Source of the DNA: Tetrahymena elliotti 4EA
Lineage: Eukaryota; Ciliophora; Oligohymenophorea; Hymenostomatida; Tetrahymenidae
Reading direction: 5' to 3'
DNA: 64,000 nt
Assembly (NCBI GenBank): GCA_000231825.2
Contig: JH720332.1
Span: 286,728 to 350,727, forward strand
Notes under the pieces: generated by a model
The model's input: the letters and a program-made list of their open reading frames with translations, nothing else
What the model was told of the DNA's origin: nothing
Database searches by the model: none
Translations under genes and position numbers: made by a program
Shown here: positions 38,282-50,364 of the stretch, in pieces
Layout: each line of letters opens with the position of its first letter
Numbering within the stretch: position 1 is the stretch's first letter

Positions 38282-39847
38282 ATGATTAATTTTAATAAGT
38301 TTGGTGTTAAAAATTTTGAATCAAATAAAGCCAATGAAAATTAATCGAATTAAATCTAAGATTTTAGCAAGATTGAAATATTTGAAGACATAAGAAACCT
38401 TATGAAGTATAGAGCTGATAAAAAAAATGGTAAAAAATTTGCTGATTTTATAAGTAAATGCGTGAATATGAAAAATATAGAAAAATCATTTTTAAATGAT
38501 CTGATCTCAGACACTGGATTAGAAGATATAGGAAGAGGTTTATAATAATGTAGCAAAATATAAATATTAATTCTTAATTTTAGAAGAAATAACCTAGGAT
38601 CTACATAACCACATTTAGAGTTTGCTAAAGCTATAAGTGCTTCTAAAGATCACCTTACACAAATTAATCTAGATTTTGGTGTAAACTAATTATAAGATGA
38701 ATCATCTAAATGTTTCATGAAAAGTATTTCTACATGCTCCTAATTATAATAACTTTCTCTTTGGTTTTCTAATAATAAAATTAGTGAACTGTTTTCAGAA
38801 TGCTTTGATGGATTTGAAAATCTTACAAATCTTAAATCACTAAAGTTAGATTTATCTCAAAATGAAAGTATTGGATTTGGAGTTTCCAAAATCACTGAAA
38901 AAATTTCAAATATAAATTAATTAGAATCACTAATTCTTAATTTTTAAAAAACTTTATTGTCTTGTTAAGTTTTGAAATTAGCTTCCAATAATATTAATAA
39001 GATAGCAAATCTTAAATATTTAGAATTAAATTTGTAATAGAATAATTTAGAAAATACTGGTGTATAGTAGATACAGTTTCCAGATCTATAAAGCTTAGAA
39101 ACTTTAAAATTATTCCTTGGTTGGACTTCAATCAATAGAGATGGGTTATTTAATTTGGGATTAAATATTTCAAATTGTAAAAGCTTGAAAAAAATTGAAC
39201 TAGAGTTGAAATTCAATATGATTGAATAAAATTTAATCATTCATTAAAATGAAATAAATAAATAACTAGTCTGTTTAGATAATTTAACTCTACATTTAAG
39301 ACAAAACAATCTGTCTTGTGAAGGTTTAAGCAAAATAATAGAATATTTTACAAGTGTCTTTAAAATAAATTCATTAGAAATCAATGCTGAAGCAAATCAA
39401 CTCAAATCTAATTTATCATTCTTGGGCTCTACTTTATCAAAAGCACAAATCTAAAGTCTTAATATTAATCTTGAAGAAAATGAAATAGAAAATGAGGGTA
39501 TAGTCTAATTGTTTAATTAATTCTCTTAAAATACAAAATTAGAAAAATTAAGCATTAATTTGTTAGAAAACAAGATAAACTATGAATGCTATGAAGAACT
39601 AGGATTAAAGTTATCTTCATTTTAATCACTTTATTACTTGTATATAAAGATTAATAAATTCCATTATTTATAAGCATATGATGAAACTTAATTACTATTA
39701 AAACAAATCTCAAGAAGTAAATCTATCAACTAACTTATCTACTTATTGCCTGGATTTGTTTATAGAGATAGACCTTTGTTGAAAATATTAAAAGATTAAT
39801 GCAAGAAAGCCAAATACTTTGTGAAATTTAGATTTCTTTTATTTTGA
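38282..39847 (+). CDS. leucine-rich repeat protein, cluster member 2
   Basis: Intronless, 521 residues from MINFNKFGVKNFES to TGA 39845-39847. The N-terminal 75 residues are polar and distinct. From residue about 95 (ILILNFRRNNLGS) the repeats follow member 3 closely in order: LTQINLDFGVNQLQDESS, LSLWFSNNKISELFSE, LKSLKLDLSQN, LKYLELNLQQNNLENTG, LKLFLGWTS, LTLHLRQNNLSCEG, LNINLEENEIENEG. It is therefore an older duplicate of members 3 and 4. A cytosolic protein-binding LRR is inferred, since no targeting signal is visible. Confidence 0.85.
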
Positions 39848-40164
39848 AAAAATCTTTAATTTAGTATTATTAAATATTTTTTTATGTACTTTGTATTCTA
39901 TTTTTGATGTTAAAAAATGAGAAGGATAAATATTTTATAATTAAAATAGACAATTTACTGCCAATTTTTATCTAGGATTATTTGAATTTTGAGTCTGGTG
40001 TATATATCTTTTATTTTTATAATTTATTTAATTCTGATAGAATAATTTCTTTCTGATCTAAAAAATAGTAAAAAAAAATCATAGCTTGTATTAAAAAGTA
40101 AGATAAGATTGAACATAATCAGTTTTTAAAAATAAATAAATAAAATAATAATAATAAAGCTTCA
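39848..40164. other. AT-rich spacer between LRR genes
   Basis: No coding signal. Confidence 0.45.
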
Positions 40165-41655
40165 ATGAAAAATTAATATAGCAAAATAGAAATATATTCA
40201 GGGGAAGAACGAATTCCCAAGAGAAAAAATGATCCAGGCAATGCATAAAAATTTTCAAATACTATTAAGTATTATGTGAATGTTAAAGTGATAAAACAAT
40301 CATTTTAAAATGCAAACTTTGGAAGCAAAGGGCTAAATTAAATTGGGGTAGCATTATAAAACTGTTGTAAGTTATAATCTATTACTTTCGATTTCAGAAG
40401 AAATGCTATTGGATCCGAATCACCTCATTTAAACTTTGCTAAAGCTTTAAGTGGTTCTAAAGAACATCTTAAAGATATAAATCTAGATTTTGGTATTAAC
40501 TAATTATAGAATGAATCACCTAAATCTTTGATATAAAGTATCTCTAAATGCTCAAATTTAGAGTAACTCTTTCTTGGATTTTCAGCAAATAATATTAGCA
40601 ACTAATTCTCACAATTCTTTGAAGGATTCTAGAATATTAAAAAGCTTAGATTCTTTCATTTAGATTTATCTCAAAATGGAATGGTTTAGGCTGAAATAGC
40701 AAAAATCATTGAAAAAATTTCAAATCTAAATTAATTGGAATCATTAAAATTTAATTTACAAAAAATTTAATTATCTTGTGAAAACCTGAAGCTCATCTCA
40801 TAGAATCTTAATAAAATAAAAAATCTTAAGCATTTAGAATTGAATTTACAGTTGAATAATTTAGGAAATATTGGAATTTAGTAGCTAGATTTCTCAAATC
40901 TGTTATACTTAGAAACTTTAACTTTACTCTTGGGTTGGAATGAAATAGATGGAGCTGGATTATTTAATTTAATAACAAATATTTCAAATTGTAAAAGTTT
41001 AAAATAAATTGAGCTAGAATTGAAATTCAATAAGCTTGAATAAAATTTAAATAGTGGATAAACAAAAATTCCTAATCACATTATTTGTTTAAGCATTATG
41101 GCAATTCATGTTAGAAAAAATACCCTCTCACCTGAAGGATTAACTAAAATAATTTAATTAATTACAAGCTTTTTTAATATTGAACACCTTTAAATTAGTG
41201 CTGAAGCTAATGAGTTAAATAGAAATTTAGATTAGTTAGGATAAACTCTTTCATAATTGAAAACTAAAAGTCTAGATCTTAATTTTGAAGAAAATGAAAT
41301 AGAAAATGAAGGACTAATTTAACTTTTTAACATCTTTTCTTCAAATATTAATCTGGAAAAATTAAATTTTAGTTTTCTAGGTAATAAAATCAATCATCTA
41401 TGCTATGAACAATTTGGACATGCTTTATCTCAATTTAATAGATTGAATCACTTAAAAATCTGTCTTAATTAATTTGATAATTAACTAAAATATTATCAAA
41501 CTAAAGAACTTTTAAAGTATATTTTTGAAAGTAAATCAATAAAGCATCTCCATTACATAATCCCATCTATAAATGATAAAACATTGATGAAGGAGCTTTT
41601 TAAAGAATGTAATAAAGCTAAATATTTAGTAGATTACTCTTTTACATAAAAATGA
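40165..41655 (+). CDS. leucine-rich repeat protein, cluster member 3
   Basis: Intronless, 496 residues, MKNQYSKIEIYSGEERIPKR to TGA 41653-41655. LRR units follow the RNI-like pattern (SITFDFRRNAIGSE; INLDFGINQLQNESPK; FHLDLSQNGMVQ; LELNLQLNNLGN; LDLNFEENEIENEG). Nearly every residue from LNQIGVALQNCCK onward is shared with member 4, down to the identical C-terminal ...YSFTQK and similar 3' flank, so the two are a recent tandem duplication. The first about 60 residues differ. In-frame TAA/TAG are frequent and must be glutamine. Confidence 0.85.
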
Positions 41656-42360
41656 AAAATGAAAAAAAATTTGGTATGTTATAATAAGAGTAAAATTAAA
41701 TTTTACTAATTGTAATATTTATTACATATTTGATTGTATATTGTAAAATTATTCGAATTTGTAAAAAATATGATAATTCAATATATTTTTTAATTAATTT
41801 CTTTAATAAGTAATGTCATTAAATGAATTTTTGATATATTTTTTTTTAATAATCGTTTTCAATCATAAATATCATAACACCTCAAACCTCTAAAGCTCAA
41901 AGATACAACTTTTTTTGAATCAAGGTAAGCAATTAACATCTATTGATTTTCTTAAAATAATTAGTCCTATCATTACTTAGCAAATATTGACAAACTAAGG
42001 TGAGTGGAGAATCTAACAATTATATTTCTTTATCTTTCTTTTGATTAATTTTTTCAAAATTTATATCATTCCTTGAGTTATCAATCTTCAAAAAATTGTT
42101 CTGCTAATAGTAATTAAGGAAATTACAAATTTTAAACTCATTTTTCCTTTTTTTTTTCTATATGAAGAATGAATGATTTATGTTTTGATTAGTAAATTGG
42201 AAGAACACATTTCTGATAAGAAATTAATTATTAAATTTACAACAAATTTTTTATTTAGAGTGACTAAAAATCTGAACAAAATTCTTTAGATTTTATAATT
42301 TATCTAATTGAATTATCTAAAAAAATTGGAAAAATAAAATAAACATTTTCATAAAATTTT
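41656..42360. other. AT-rich spacer between duplicated LRR genes
   Basis: The first about 110 bases resemble the 3' flank of the downstream copy (43915-44010), which marks the edge of the duplication. No gene seen. Confidence 0.5.
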
Positions 42361-43914
42361 ATGGGTTAAAATCAGTCTTAAATAGAAAATAGTGACGCTT
42401 ATGTGGAAGGCTAATAAAATTTAGTCAAATCATAGAGCTAAATTTTAATGTATAGAGGTCGTAAAAGACCTCCCATGAGTGGTAGTGATCCAGAATAAGC
42501 TTAACAATTTGCAAATAGTATCAAGCGTTTTGTGAATGTTTAAGAGGTAGAAAAATCATTTTTTAATGAAAATATTGAAAGTCAAGGACTAAATTAAATT
42601 GGGATAGGATTATAAAACTGTTGTAAATTATAATCTATTACTTTTGATTTCAGAAGAAATGCAATTGGATCCGAATCACCTCATTTAGACTTCGCTTAAG
42701 CTATAAGTGCTTCTAAAGATCATCTTAAAAATATAAATCTAGATTTTGGTATTAACTAATTATAGAATGAATCACCTAAATCTTTGATATAAAGTATCTC
42801 TAAATGCTCAAATTTAGAGTAGCTCTTTCTTGGGTTTTCAGCTAATAATATTAGCAGCTAATTTTCATAATTCTTTGAAGGATTCTAGAATATTAAAAAT
42901 CTTAGATTCTTTCATTTAGATTTATCTCAAAATGGAATGGTTTAGGCTGAAATAGCAAAAATCATTGAAAAAATTTCAAATCTAAATTAATTGGAATCAT
43001 TAAAATTTAATTTACAAAAAATTTAATTATCTTAGGTAAGCATGATGCAAATCTCAGAGAATCTTAACAAAATAAAAAATCTTAAATATTTAGAATTGAA
43101 TTTATAGTGGAATAATTTAGGAAATGTTGGAATTAAGTAGCTAGATTTCTCAAATCTGTAATGCTTAGAAACTTTAACATTATTATTGGGTTGGACTCAA
43201 ATAGATGGAGCTGGATTATTTAATTTAATAACAAATATTTCAAATAGTAAAAGTTTAAAATAAATTGAACTAGAATTGAAATTCAATAAACTTGAATAGA
43301 ATTTAAATCATGAATAAATAAAAATTATGAGTCATATTAATTATTTAAGAAGTATGGTAATGCATGTTAGAAAAAATACCCTCTCATCTGAGGGACTAGC
43401 TAAAATAATTTAATTAATTACAAGCTTTTTTAATATTGAACACCTTTAAATTAATGCTGAAGCAAATGAGTTAAATAAAGATTTAGATTAGTTAGGATAA
43501 GCTCTTTCATAATTGAAAACTAAAAGTCTAGATCTTAATTTTGAAGAAAATGAAATAGATAATGCAGGATTAGTTTAACTTTTTAATAAATTTTCTTCAA
43601 ATGATAATCTGGAAAAATTAAATTTTAATTTTCTAGATAATAAAATCAATCATCTATGCTATGAACAATTTGGACATGCTTTATCTCAATTTAATAGATT
43701 GAATCACTTAAAAATATAGCTTAATAAATTAGATGATTAACTAAAATGTCATCAAACCAAAGAGTTATTAAAGTATATTTTTGAAAGCAAATCAATAAAT
43801 CATCTCCATTGCATAATTCCACCTAGTATAAATGATAACAAATTGATGAAGTAGCTTTATTAATAATGTAAAAAAGCTAAATATTTAGTAAGTTACTCTT
43901 TTACATAAAAATGA
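42361..43914 (+). CDS. leucine-rich repeat protein, cluster member 4, probable N-myristoylated
   Basis: Intronless, 517 residues to TGA 43912-43914. It starts MGQNQSQIENSDAYVEG: glycine at position 2 and a small polar residue at position 6 fit an N-myristoylation signal, so this copy may be membrane-attached, unlike member 3. A basic linker MYRGRKRPPMSGSDPEQAQQ follows, then the same LRR array as member 3 (FDFRRNAIGSEPHLDF onward), including the shared C-terminus. If the extended start is wrong, MYRGRKRPPM (ATG 42451) would give a shorter, more member-3-like protein, but the upstream frame is clean and composition stays protein-like. Confidence 0.85.
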
Positions 43915-44288
43915 AAATCAAATCAAATACTATGTTGATGATAAGAGTAATATAAAATTTATGTTTATTTGATTGTATTTTGGAAAATATATTTTTTTTC
44001 ATTAATTTCAGATAATGCTTTTTTTACATATTCAATAAAAAAAATTACTAATTGTTTTAAAAATTTGATGAATTAGCGCAAAAAACATTAAATTAATCGT
44101 ATAACATCCATATAACAACTCTTTTATTTGTTTGGTTGATGAAAAAAAAATTAGAAGCATAATTATTTCATTAAAAAAGATTTATTATCAATTATTAAAT
44201 TTAAGAAAAGCAATTAAGGGTTGATCTGATAGAATATCATCAGATAAATTAGATATTTGTATAAAAATAAAAAAGTAAAGCAAGATAA
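43915..44288. other. AT-rich spacer
   Basis: The first about 100 bases resemble the flank after member 3. The rest is unremarkable AT-rich DNA. Confidence 0.45.
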
Positions 44289-45863
44289 ATGGCTGGAAGA
44301 ATAAACACAAATACTATTATGGAAGAGGAAGATGAGGATTAGTATTCAACATAAAATAATATTCAAGGTTCCAATGAAAGTGAATGTAGAATGAATAACA
44401 AAAACATGTTTAGAGCATTAATAAATAACTAGAATTTTAGCAAAAATGAATAGTTACCATAAAACTATCCGTATAATTAACAAGCTATTTCAATGTAAAA
44501 TGATTTTGAATCAGATAAATAGTCTATAAATAACTAGGAATAAGATTAAGAAGCATCTTTAGAGCAAGAAAAATAGCTAGAGGTTCCATAACTTGTTAAG
44601 GATTTATTATAATACGATGAGTCTCTTTATGATTTAATGAGACATAAGATTCGTTTTAAATTTCAATTTGGAAAAGAATTTTTTTTAGCTAGTTAAAAGT
44701 TCTATAATGAAAGTCAAAACACATAAGAAAATAGGATTTTAACAGAATATGAACTTTTAGAAAAAAATTATGAGTGCTTTAATGTATTTTTCTTTTAAAA
44801 TTAATAATTAGAAGAAAAAAATGTCTTAGAAATACACCATTCTTAATCCACTGAAAAAAATTAATTACTTAATTTTATTATTTCTGAGGTTTTGAGAGAT
44901 CAAGCTTGCAAAGATGTTTAAGAATAGAGCTAGATAGCTCCAGAGATATTGATTTATGATAACACATAGCAATTTAATTATTTGCAAATTAAACAAATGA
45001 TAAAAACTAAATTATTTTAATTTTATCAATTCAAATAGACTTTAACATAATCTTAAGATTTTTAATCTTAGAGTCAAGCAAATCATTAAGTTTTAGAAAC
45101 CTTGTTTGAAAGCATTAGTGAAAATTGCCTTTAAAAATTACATATTGTTGAGAGTCATTCCAACTTAGAATTCTGTGTTAATTTAAGAGCAATTAAGCAC
45201 ATTTTATAGAAAAACAAGTCAATTAGGCTAGTAATCATAGATGAAATGAATGCTTTTTATGCTGAAAATGAGTATAATGCTAATCACCATAAAACACCTT
45301 CTAAGGATGAAGATGAATCAAACAACATAAAGAAAAAGAAGAAAGTAGCAGTATAACATAATGCTCATCATAAAATGAATATAAGCAAGTAGTTTGATAC
45401 AGTAATAAGAGAGTACTTAGAAGAAGTATAAAACAAATTTACAAGGGTCAGTTTTATTTAAACCAAAAGAGATTATTTAAAAGTAAGAAGTCTGATGGAC
45501 TTTAAAGGTGATAGATTTCAACCAGATGAAAAACTAGTAAAAATTCTCTCTAAAGAGTAGAGCCATTTGAATTTCGATTAATAAAGCATATACTGTCTAA
45601 GTCTAGATAATTTTTCTGTCTAAGCAGTAGAAAAAGTTTTAGAACTAATTAAATAAAGTTAGATAACAAACTAAGTCTATATAAACCCACAAAAAGTTAG
45701 CGTTGTTGTAAAGAAAAATCTTTACAGAGAAGATTAAGAAGATGGAGAACAAGGAATTCAAATTGAATAATTCAAATATAATATGGGATTCTATACATTT
45801 GAAAAAGGTGATTTTAAAGTACTAAGCGAGAATCAGTTCTACTTTAATGGAAAGGATTAATGA
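44289..45863 (+). CDS. XRCC2-like RecA/Rad51-fold protein with degenerate Walker A
   Basis: Intronless, 524 residues, MAGRINTNTIMEEEDEDQ to TGA 45861-45863. The N-terminal 130 residues are acidic and low-complexity. The core then follows the XRCC2 order: NVLEIHHSQSTEKNQLLNFI where a Walker A is expected (GxxxxGKT replaced by SQSTEKN), ILIYDNTQQFNYLQIKQMI, LEFCVNLRAIKHILQ, and the Walker B-like strand IRLVIIDEMNAFYAENEY. A lysine-rich insert (SNNIKKKKKVAVQ) follows, then a strand equivalent to the recombinase region after Walker B (FTRVSFIQTKRDYLKV). XRCC2 is a Rad51 paralogue in homologous recombination. Assignment rests on motif order and is tentative; ATP binding looks lost. No other repair gene is nearby. 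Confidence 0.5.
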
Positions 45864-46716
45864 TTTTCTATTAATACCTCTGAGATCATCTCCTTTCTTC
45901 AAATAAAAAACACAAAAATTGTAAACATGATAAATGTCTGCTCTTTCTTAAATAAATATTTATTATTTTATGTATATAATTAATCACTAAGCAGCATATA
46001 AATAATGTTTAGAATCTTCTAAAAATTCATTCTATTATCAAAAACTAAAATTAAAAACAAATAAATAAATATTATTAAAGGTCGGCTAGCAGATAAAAAT
46101 CAGTGAGCTATAAATGTGAATAATGATAACTAAAAAAATATTATTATACAAACTCAAATGCATTTCTAAAGTGTTTAAATCCAAAAGTAATTAAAATTTT
46201 AATTCTAAAAAAAACACTTTTATTAACCATAAATTAATCTATATTTAAATGATTTAGATCATAAACAATATCTAAAAAAATGTGTTTACTTTTTATTAAT
46301 AGTGAAAACTAACTAAATTTATTTATAATTTAAAGTCATTATTATATTTTTAGATTGCAAAAAAACATTTAATTATTTTTTTTTAGAAATATATGAATTA
46401 ATAAAAGTGTTCATTCATATAAGTAAAAAAATTTTGTAAATAAACAAACAAGTAAACTTTTTTATGTGCCAAGGGAATAATAAAATTTGATTTTTGTTCT
46501 TTGAGAAATATTATTTTTTTAAGAAATGTATTGTTTTGGATTAATTTTTATTTTAGATAGCAAAAAATATTTTTTAGAGAAGTATTTGTTAAAAGGAAAT
46601 ACTTATTATTTTTGTACTAATATCTCATCAGATTTTTATTTATTAATTTACTTTATACGTTAGGAAGAAAAAAATTAATACTTTTAACAAGGAATAAATT
46701 GATTCAGCTAAAACAA
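45864..46716. other. AT-rich spacer
   Basis: No gene or RNA seen. Confidence 0.5.
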
Positions 46717-47610
46717 ATGGTAGAGTTAAACTAATAAGGCAATTAATAAGATAAGGAATAGTCAAATTAATAAAAATTAGTGGAAAGGGAGTCTGCTTTT
46801 AAGAAACTTTATAACAATTATGCCAATTAGAAATAGAATGAGTTAAATTTATATAATATTTTCAAGGATAATGTATTATTAGAAGATTTTACATATTCTC
46901 GAAGATCAGCACTTGCTTTTATATTTGTTCCAACGCTACTGAATTTATATTACATTTGGAAACCCTACAGTCCCATGAAGAATACTTTTAGAATAGGCAC
47001 AATAGTAGGTTGTTTTATTCATTTTAACTATGCTTTGAAGAAGGATTTTAGAGAATTAGTAAAAAAAGATACTGAGCTCGCTAACAAAGCAAGACTTTAT
47101 GCTTAAAATATTAGTATAAATAATCTATCAGTAAGATCTTTCTAGAAGGAAACAAATGAAGTAGCAGGTATTTTAACTTTATTAATATTTAATGGTTAGA
47201 AATTTCAAAGTATTATTTGAAGTATCATAATATTTTAAAATAGCAGTAAGTAACACTATTTGCAAAATTAATTTACGTTTGCAGATATTATTAGATTTTA
47301 AGATAGATATGAACGATGGACACAAATTTATTTTTTTTCGTCTATCAAGATAAATTTGTCAAAATTTGACTTTTTTAGTCGCTTTGCTGATATTTTTAAA
47401 TTCAATAGAATTACATATTTTAAAAATAAATTAAAAAATATGATCAATTAAGAGCTTCATAATTCTACTTTAAAATATTTAATCATTTATAATTAATAAC
47501 TTTTGTTTGCTTTATTTAATTAATTCTAAATAATATTTTTAAATCAAATAGATAAAAGAAACTAAAAAATAGAACCAGTATAAGTTTAAGATATTCAAAG
47601 CAAATAATGA
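46717..47610 (+). CDS. small two-helix membrane protein, 3' end uncertain
   Basis: Exon 1 (46717-47167) encodes MVELNQQGNQQDKE, a charged helix, then two hydrophobic segments: ALAFIFVPTLLNLYYIW and FRIGTIVGCFIHFNYAL. A loop between them (KPYSPMKNT) and a basic stretch after the second (KKDFRELVKKDTE) fit a helical hairpin in a membrane. A phase-1 intron (47168-47284) leads to DIIRFQDRYERWTQ. The frame then drifts into AT-rich sequence, and the first in-frame TGA is 47608-47610, so either the tail is real or another intron or an earlier end was missed. No family recognised; an organellar inner-membrane protein is a guess. Confidence 0.6.
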
Positions 47611-47952
47611 TTACAAAAATAAATAACTTCTCTCTATGTGCGATCAATATGCTTGTTTGGGTGTTTGTATAAATGTATGTATATTTGTTATACTTCATAT
47701 AAGGCTTTAGTAATTAAACAGAAATTAAATTGTTCTTGCTTTTTTTTTATGTTTTATTGATATCAATCAATTTTTGGGTGATTGATTATTTTTTTTGATA
47801 GAAAGGATAGCTGCAGAAATTTATAATTAAAAGAAATAAAGTACCGCATCAGCCTATAACTTGAAGAGAAGAAATTAATTAAAATAAAATAAAGATAATT
47901 TCTTTAAGTAGAATCAATAATCAATCGATAAATTAATTGATAAGTAATCAAA
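47611..47952. other. AT-rich spacer / CDPK promoter region
   Basis: No gene. The minus-strand frame at 47516-47698 has no protein-like features. Confidence 0.45.
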
Positions 47953-50364
47953 ATGGGCTGTACAAGTACTAAGCAAAAAAAGGAATAAAAAGATCCTAAT
48001 AAAGTTAGAAAGCCAAACGCTTACTTGGCAGATGATAAATTTTGGGATGATCCATCAATAAAGGATAATAAATAGCGAGAACAAACAATAGCTTCAGTCG
48101 AAAATATTCATTACTTCTACAAATTTGAGAGAAAATTAGGATCAGGGTCGTTTGGAAGCGTAACTTTGGGAATACCATTAAATGATCCAGATAAAAGGGT
48201 AGCTATAAAGACTATCCAAAAGGAGAGCGTTTAGGGGATTCCCTAGCATTATCTGAAAAGAGAAGTAGATATTATAAAATCATTAGATCATCCAAACATT
48301 TGCAAATTTTTAGAAACTTACATGGACAAAGAAAACATTTATTTAGTTATGGAGTACTGTGCAGGAGGTACACTAAAGGAGTTAATTTATTCACAAAATA
48401 ACAATGAATTTGCTGTTGCTAAAATCATGCAAAAGCTTTTTTGGGCTGTTAATTACATGCACAACAATAACATTGTTCATCGTGATTTGAAATTAGAAAA
48501 TGTTATTTTTTCAACAACCAATCCTGCTACTTCAGACATAAAAATTATTGATTTCGGTCTTTCCAAAAAGGTTCATGACAAATAGAAGAGAAGACACACC
48601 AAAGTAGGTTCCTTCAATTATATGGGTAAGCAATTTATATCAAGCATGCAAAAAATCAAGCTAGCATATATAACATTTCAAATACTTTGAATTAATCTAT
48701 TTGTTTATAAAAAAAAAGCTCCAGAAGTGCTGCTACACTGCAAATATGATAAAGAATGTGATGTTTGGTCTTTGGTAATTGATTATGAATTTATTTATTC
48801 ATGAATCTATTGATTTATTTTTTAAATTTCGTACAAACTTAAATTTTTACTGGCTTTAAATTAATTTAATATTCTTTATCCTTAAATATTTAAATTTATC
48901 ATAAATACTTAATTTCTTTTTTATTTACTAATTAGGGATGCATGATGTTTGCTTTAATAAGTGGCGAATTACCTTTCTATGATATGAAGAGTATTCAAGA
49001 AGGTAAATTCGCATTCGACGCTGCCAGCTGGAAGATTGTTTCCAAAGACGCTCGTGAGCTCATTGAAAAAATGCTTGTTGTGAATACCGAAAAGCGCATT
49101 ACATTGCCAGAAGCCATGAATCACTCTTGGTTCAAAAGATTGCGTAAAAATACGTTAGGGACGATTGCTCTGCCTCGTTAGAGGGGATCAAAACAATTGG
49201 TTCTTGACAGGCTATTGAATTTTAAGCAGTCTTGCATGTTCAAAAGAGAAGTCTTGCAAATAATTGTTAAGCAAATGGAGAGTAATGAAAATATGACACC
49301 CAAAGATATTTTTGCCTTGATAGACAAAAACGGCAACGGCTTCATCACTGTTTAAGACATTAAAGAAGTAGTAAAAAGGCTCAATTTAGAAGGAGAGCAA
49401 TTCAAAGATGATAAAGCCATAGAAGACCTTGTACAAACAATATCTAAATCTAACTAAAATAACCAAGAACCCACATCTCCTACAAATAAAACCTACAAAA
49501 ACTATCATACCATTAAGGAAGCCATAAAAAAAATCAACTATTCCGAGTTTCTCGCTGCTACTCTTGACGAGCAGTACTATCTTAACACTTAAAAGCTCTA
49601 AAAAGCTTTTAAATACATGGATGCATCTGAAACTAATTTTATTAGCAAAGAAGACATTATGGACGTAATCTATTTATTTCTTTATTTCAATATTTCTCTC
49701 TCTATGTTTCTTTTTCTATTTTACCCAAAAAAGAACTCAATAAACTTTAAGATAACCAAAAAATCACTGTTTTAATTCACATTTAATCGATTTTTTAAGC
49801 CTGTTTTTTGCTTATTAAATAAATAAATTTTGTTTAATTAGCAACTAAACATAATTTGGTTGGTTAAATAAATGCATTTTAAATCTGCTCAAATTGAACA
49901 TATATTCCAAACAAATTTGCTTTGATTTTAATCTTTAACATAAAATAACTCATTAATTTTAACAAAAGGTTTTTGCTAGAGAAGGTAGAAAACTTCCACC
50001 TGAAGATATAGATGCAATTATGGTAGAAATAAGTCCTTATTTGGACAAGAAAGGCAATTTAAACTTTGAGGGATTCTGCGATGTTATGAGAATGGGTTGC
50101 AACTAGTAAAAATAAGACATTGATAACATTGTAGTTGAAGAAGGATAAGAAAATGTATCTTCTTGTGATAATAGTAGTGACTATGAATCAGAAGATGAAA
50201 AGGAAGATAAAAGTAAGCATGCAAACAATTAAAGTCACCATCATAACCACCATAAAGAAAAAAAGAAATCTAAATTGTAGACTAACAAAGATAATTTTGA
50301 TACAAGTAACACTACAAAAAATGATGCTTAGTAATAAGCAAATAAATAAGCTTAAAATGCTTGA
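47953..50364 (+). CDS. calcium-dependent protein kinase (CDPK)
   Basis: Exons 47953-48625, 48719-48774, 48936-49664 and 49969-50364 join to 617 residues. MGCTSTKQKK carries a myristoylation glycine and a palmitoylation cysteine, so membrane attachment is likely. The kinase domain is complete: loop GSGSFGSV, lysine VAIK, HRDLKLEN, DFG, and APE (across intron 1), then DVWSLG. After the junction region come calmodulin-like EF-hands: DKNGNGFITVQD is canonical; DASETNFISKED and DKKGNLNFEG lack some ligands. CDPKs phosphorylate Ser/Thr on Ca2+ binding and are typical of ciliates, apicomplexans and plants. The acidic, His-rich C-terminal tail (SHHHNHHKEKKKSK) is unusual. Stop TGA 50362-50364. Confidence 0.9.
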
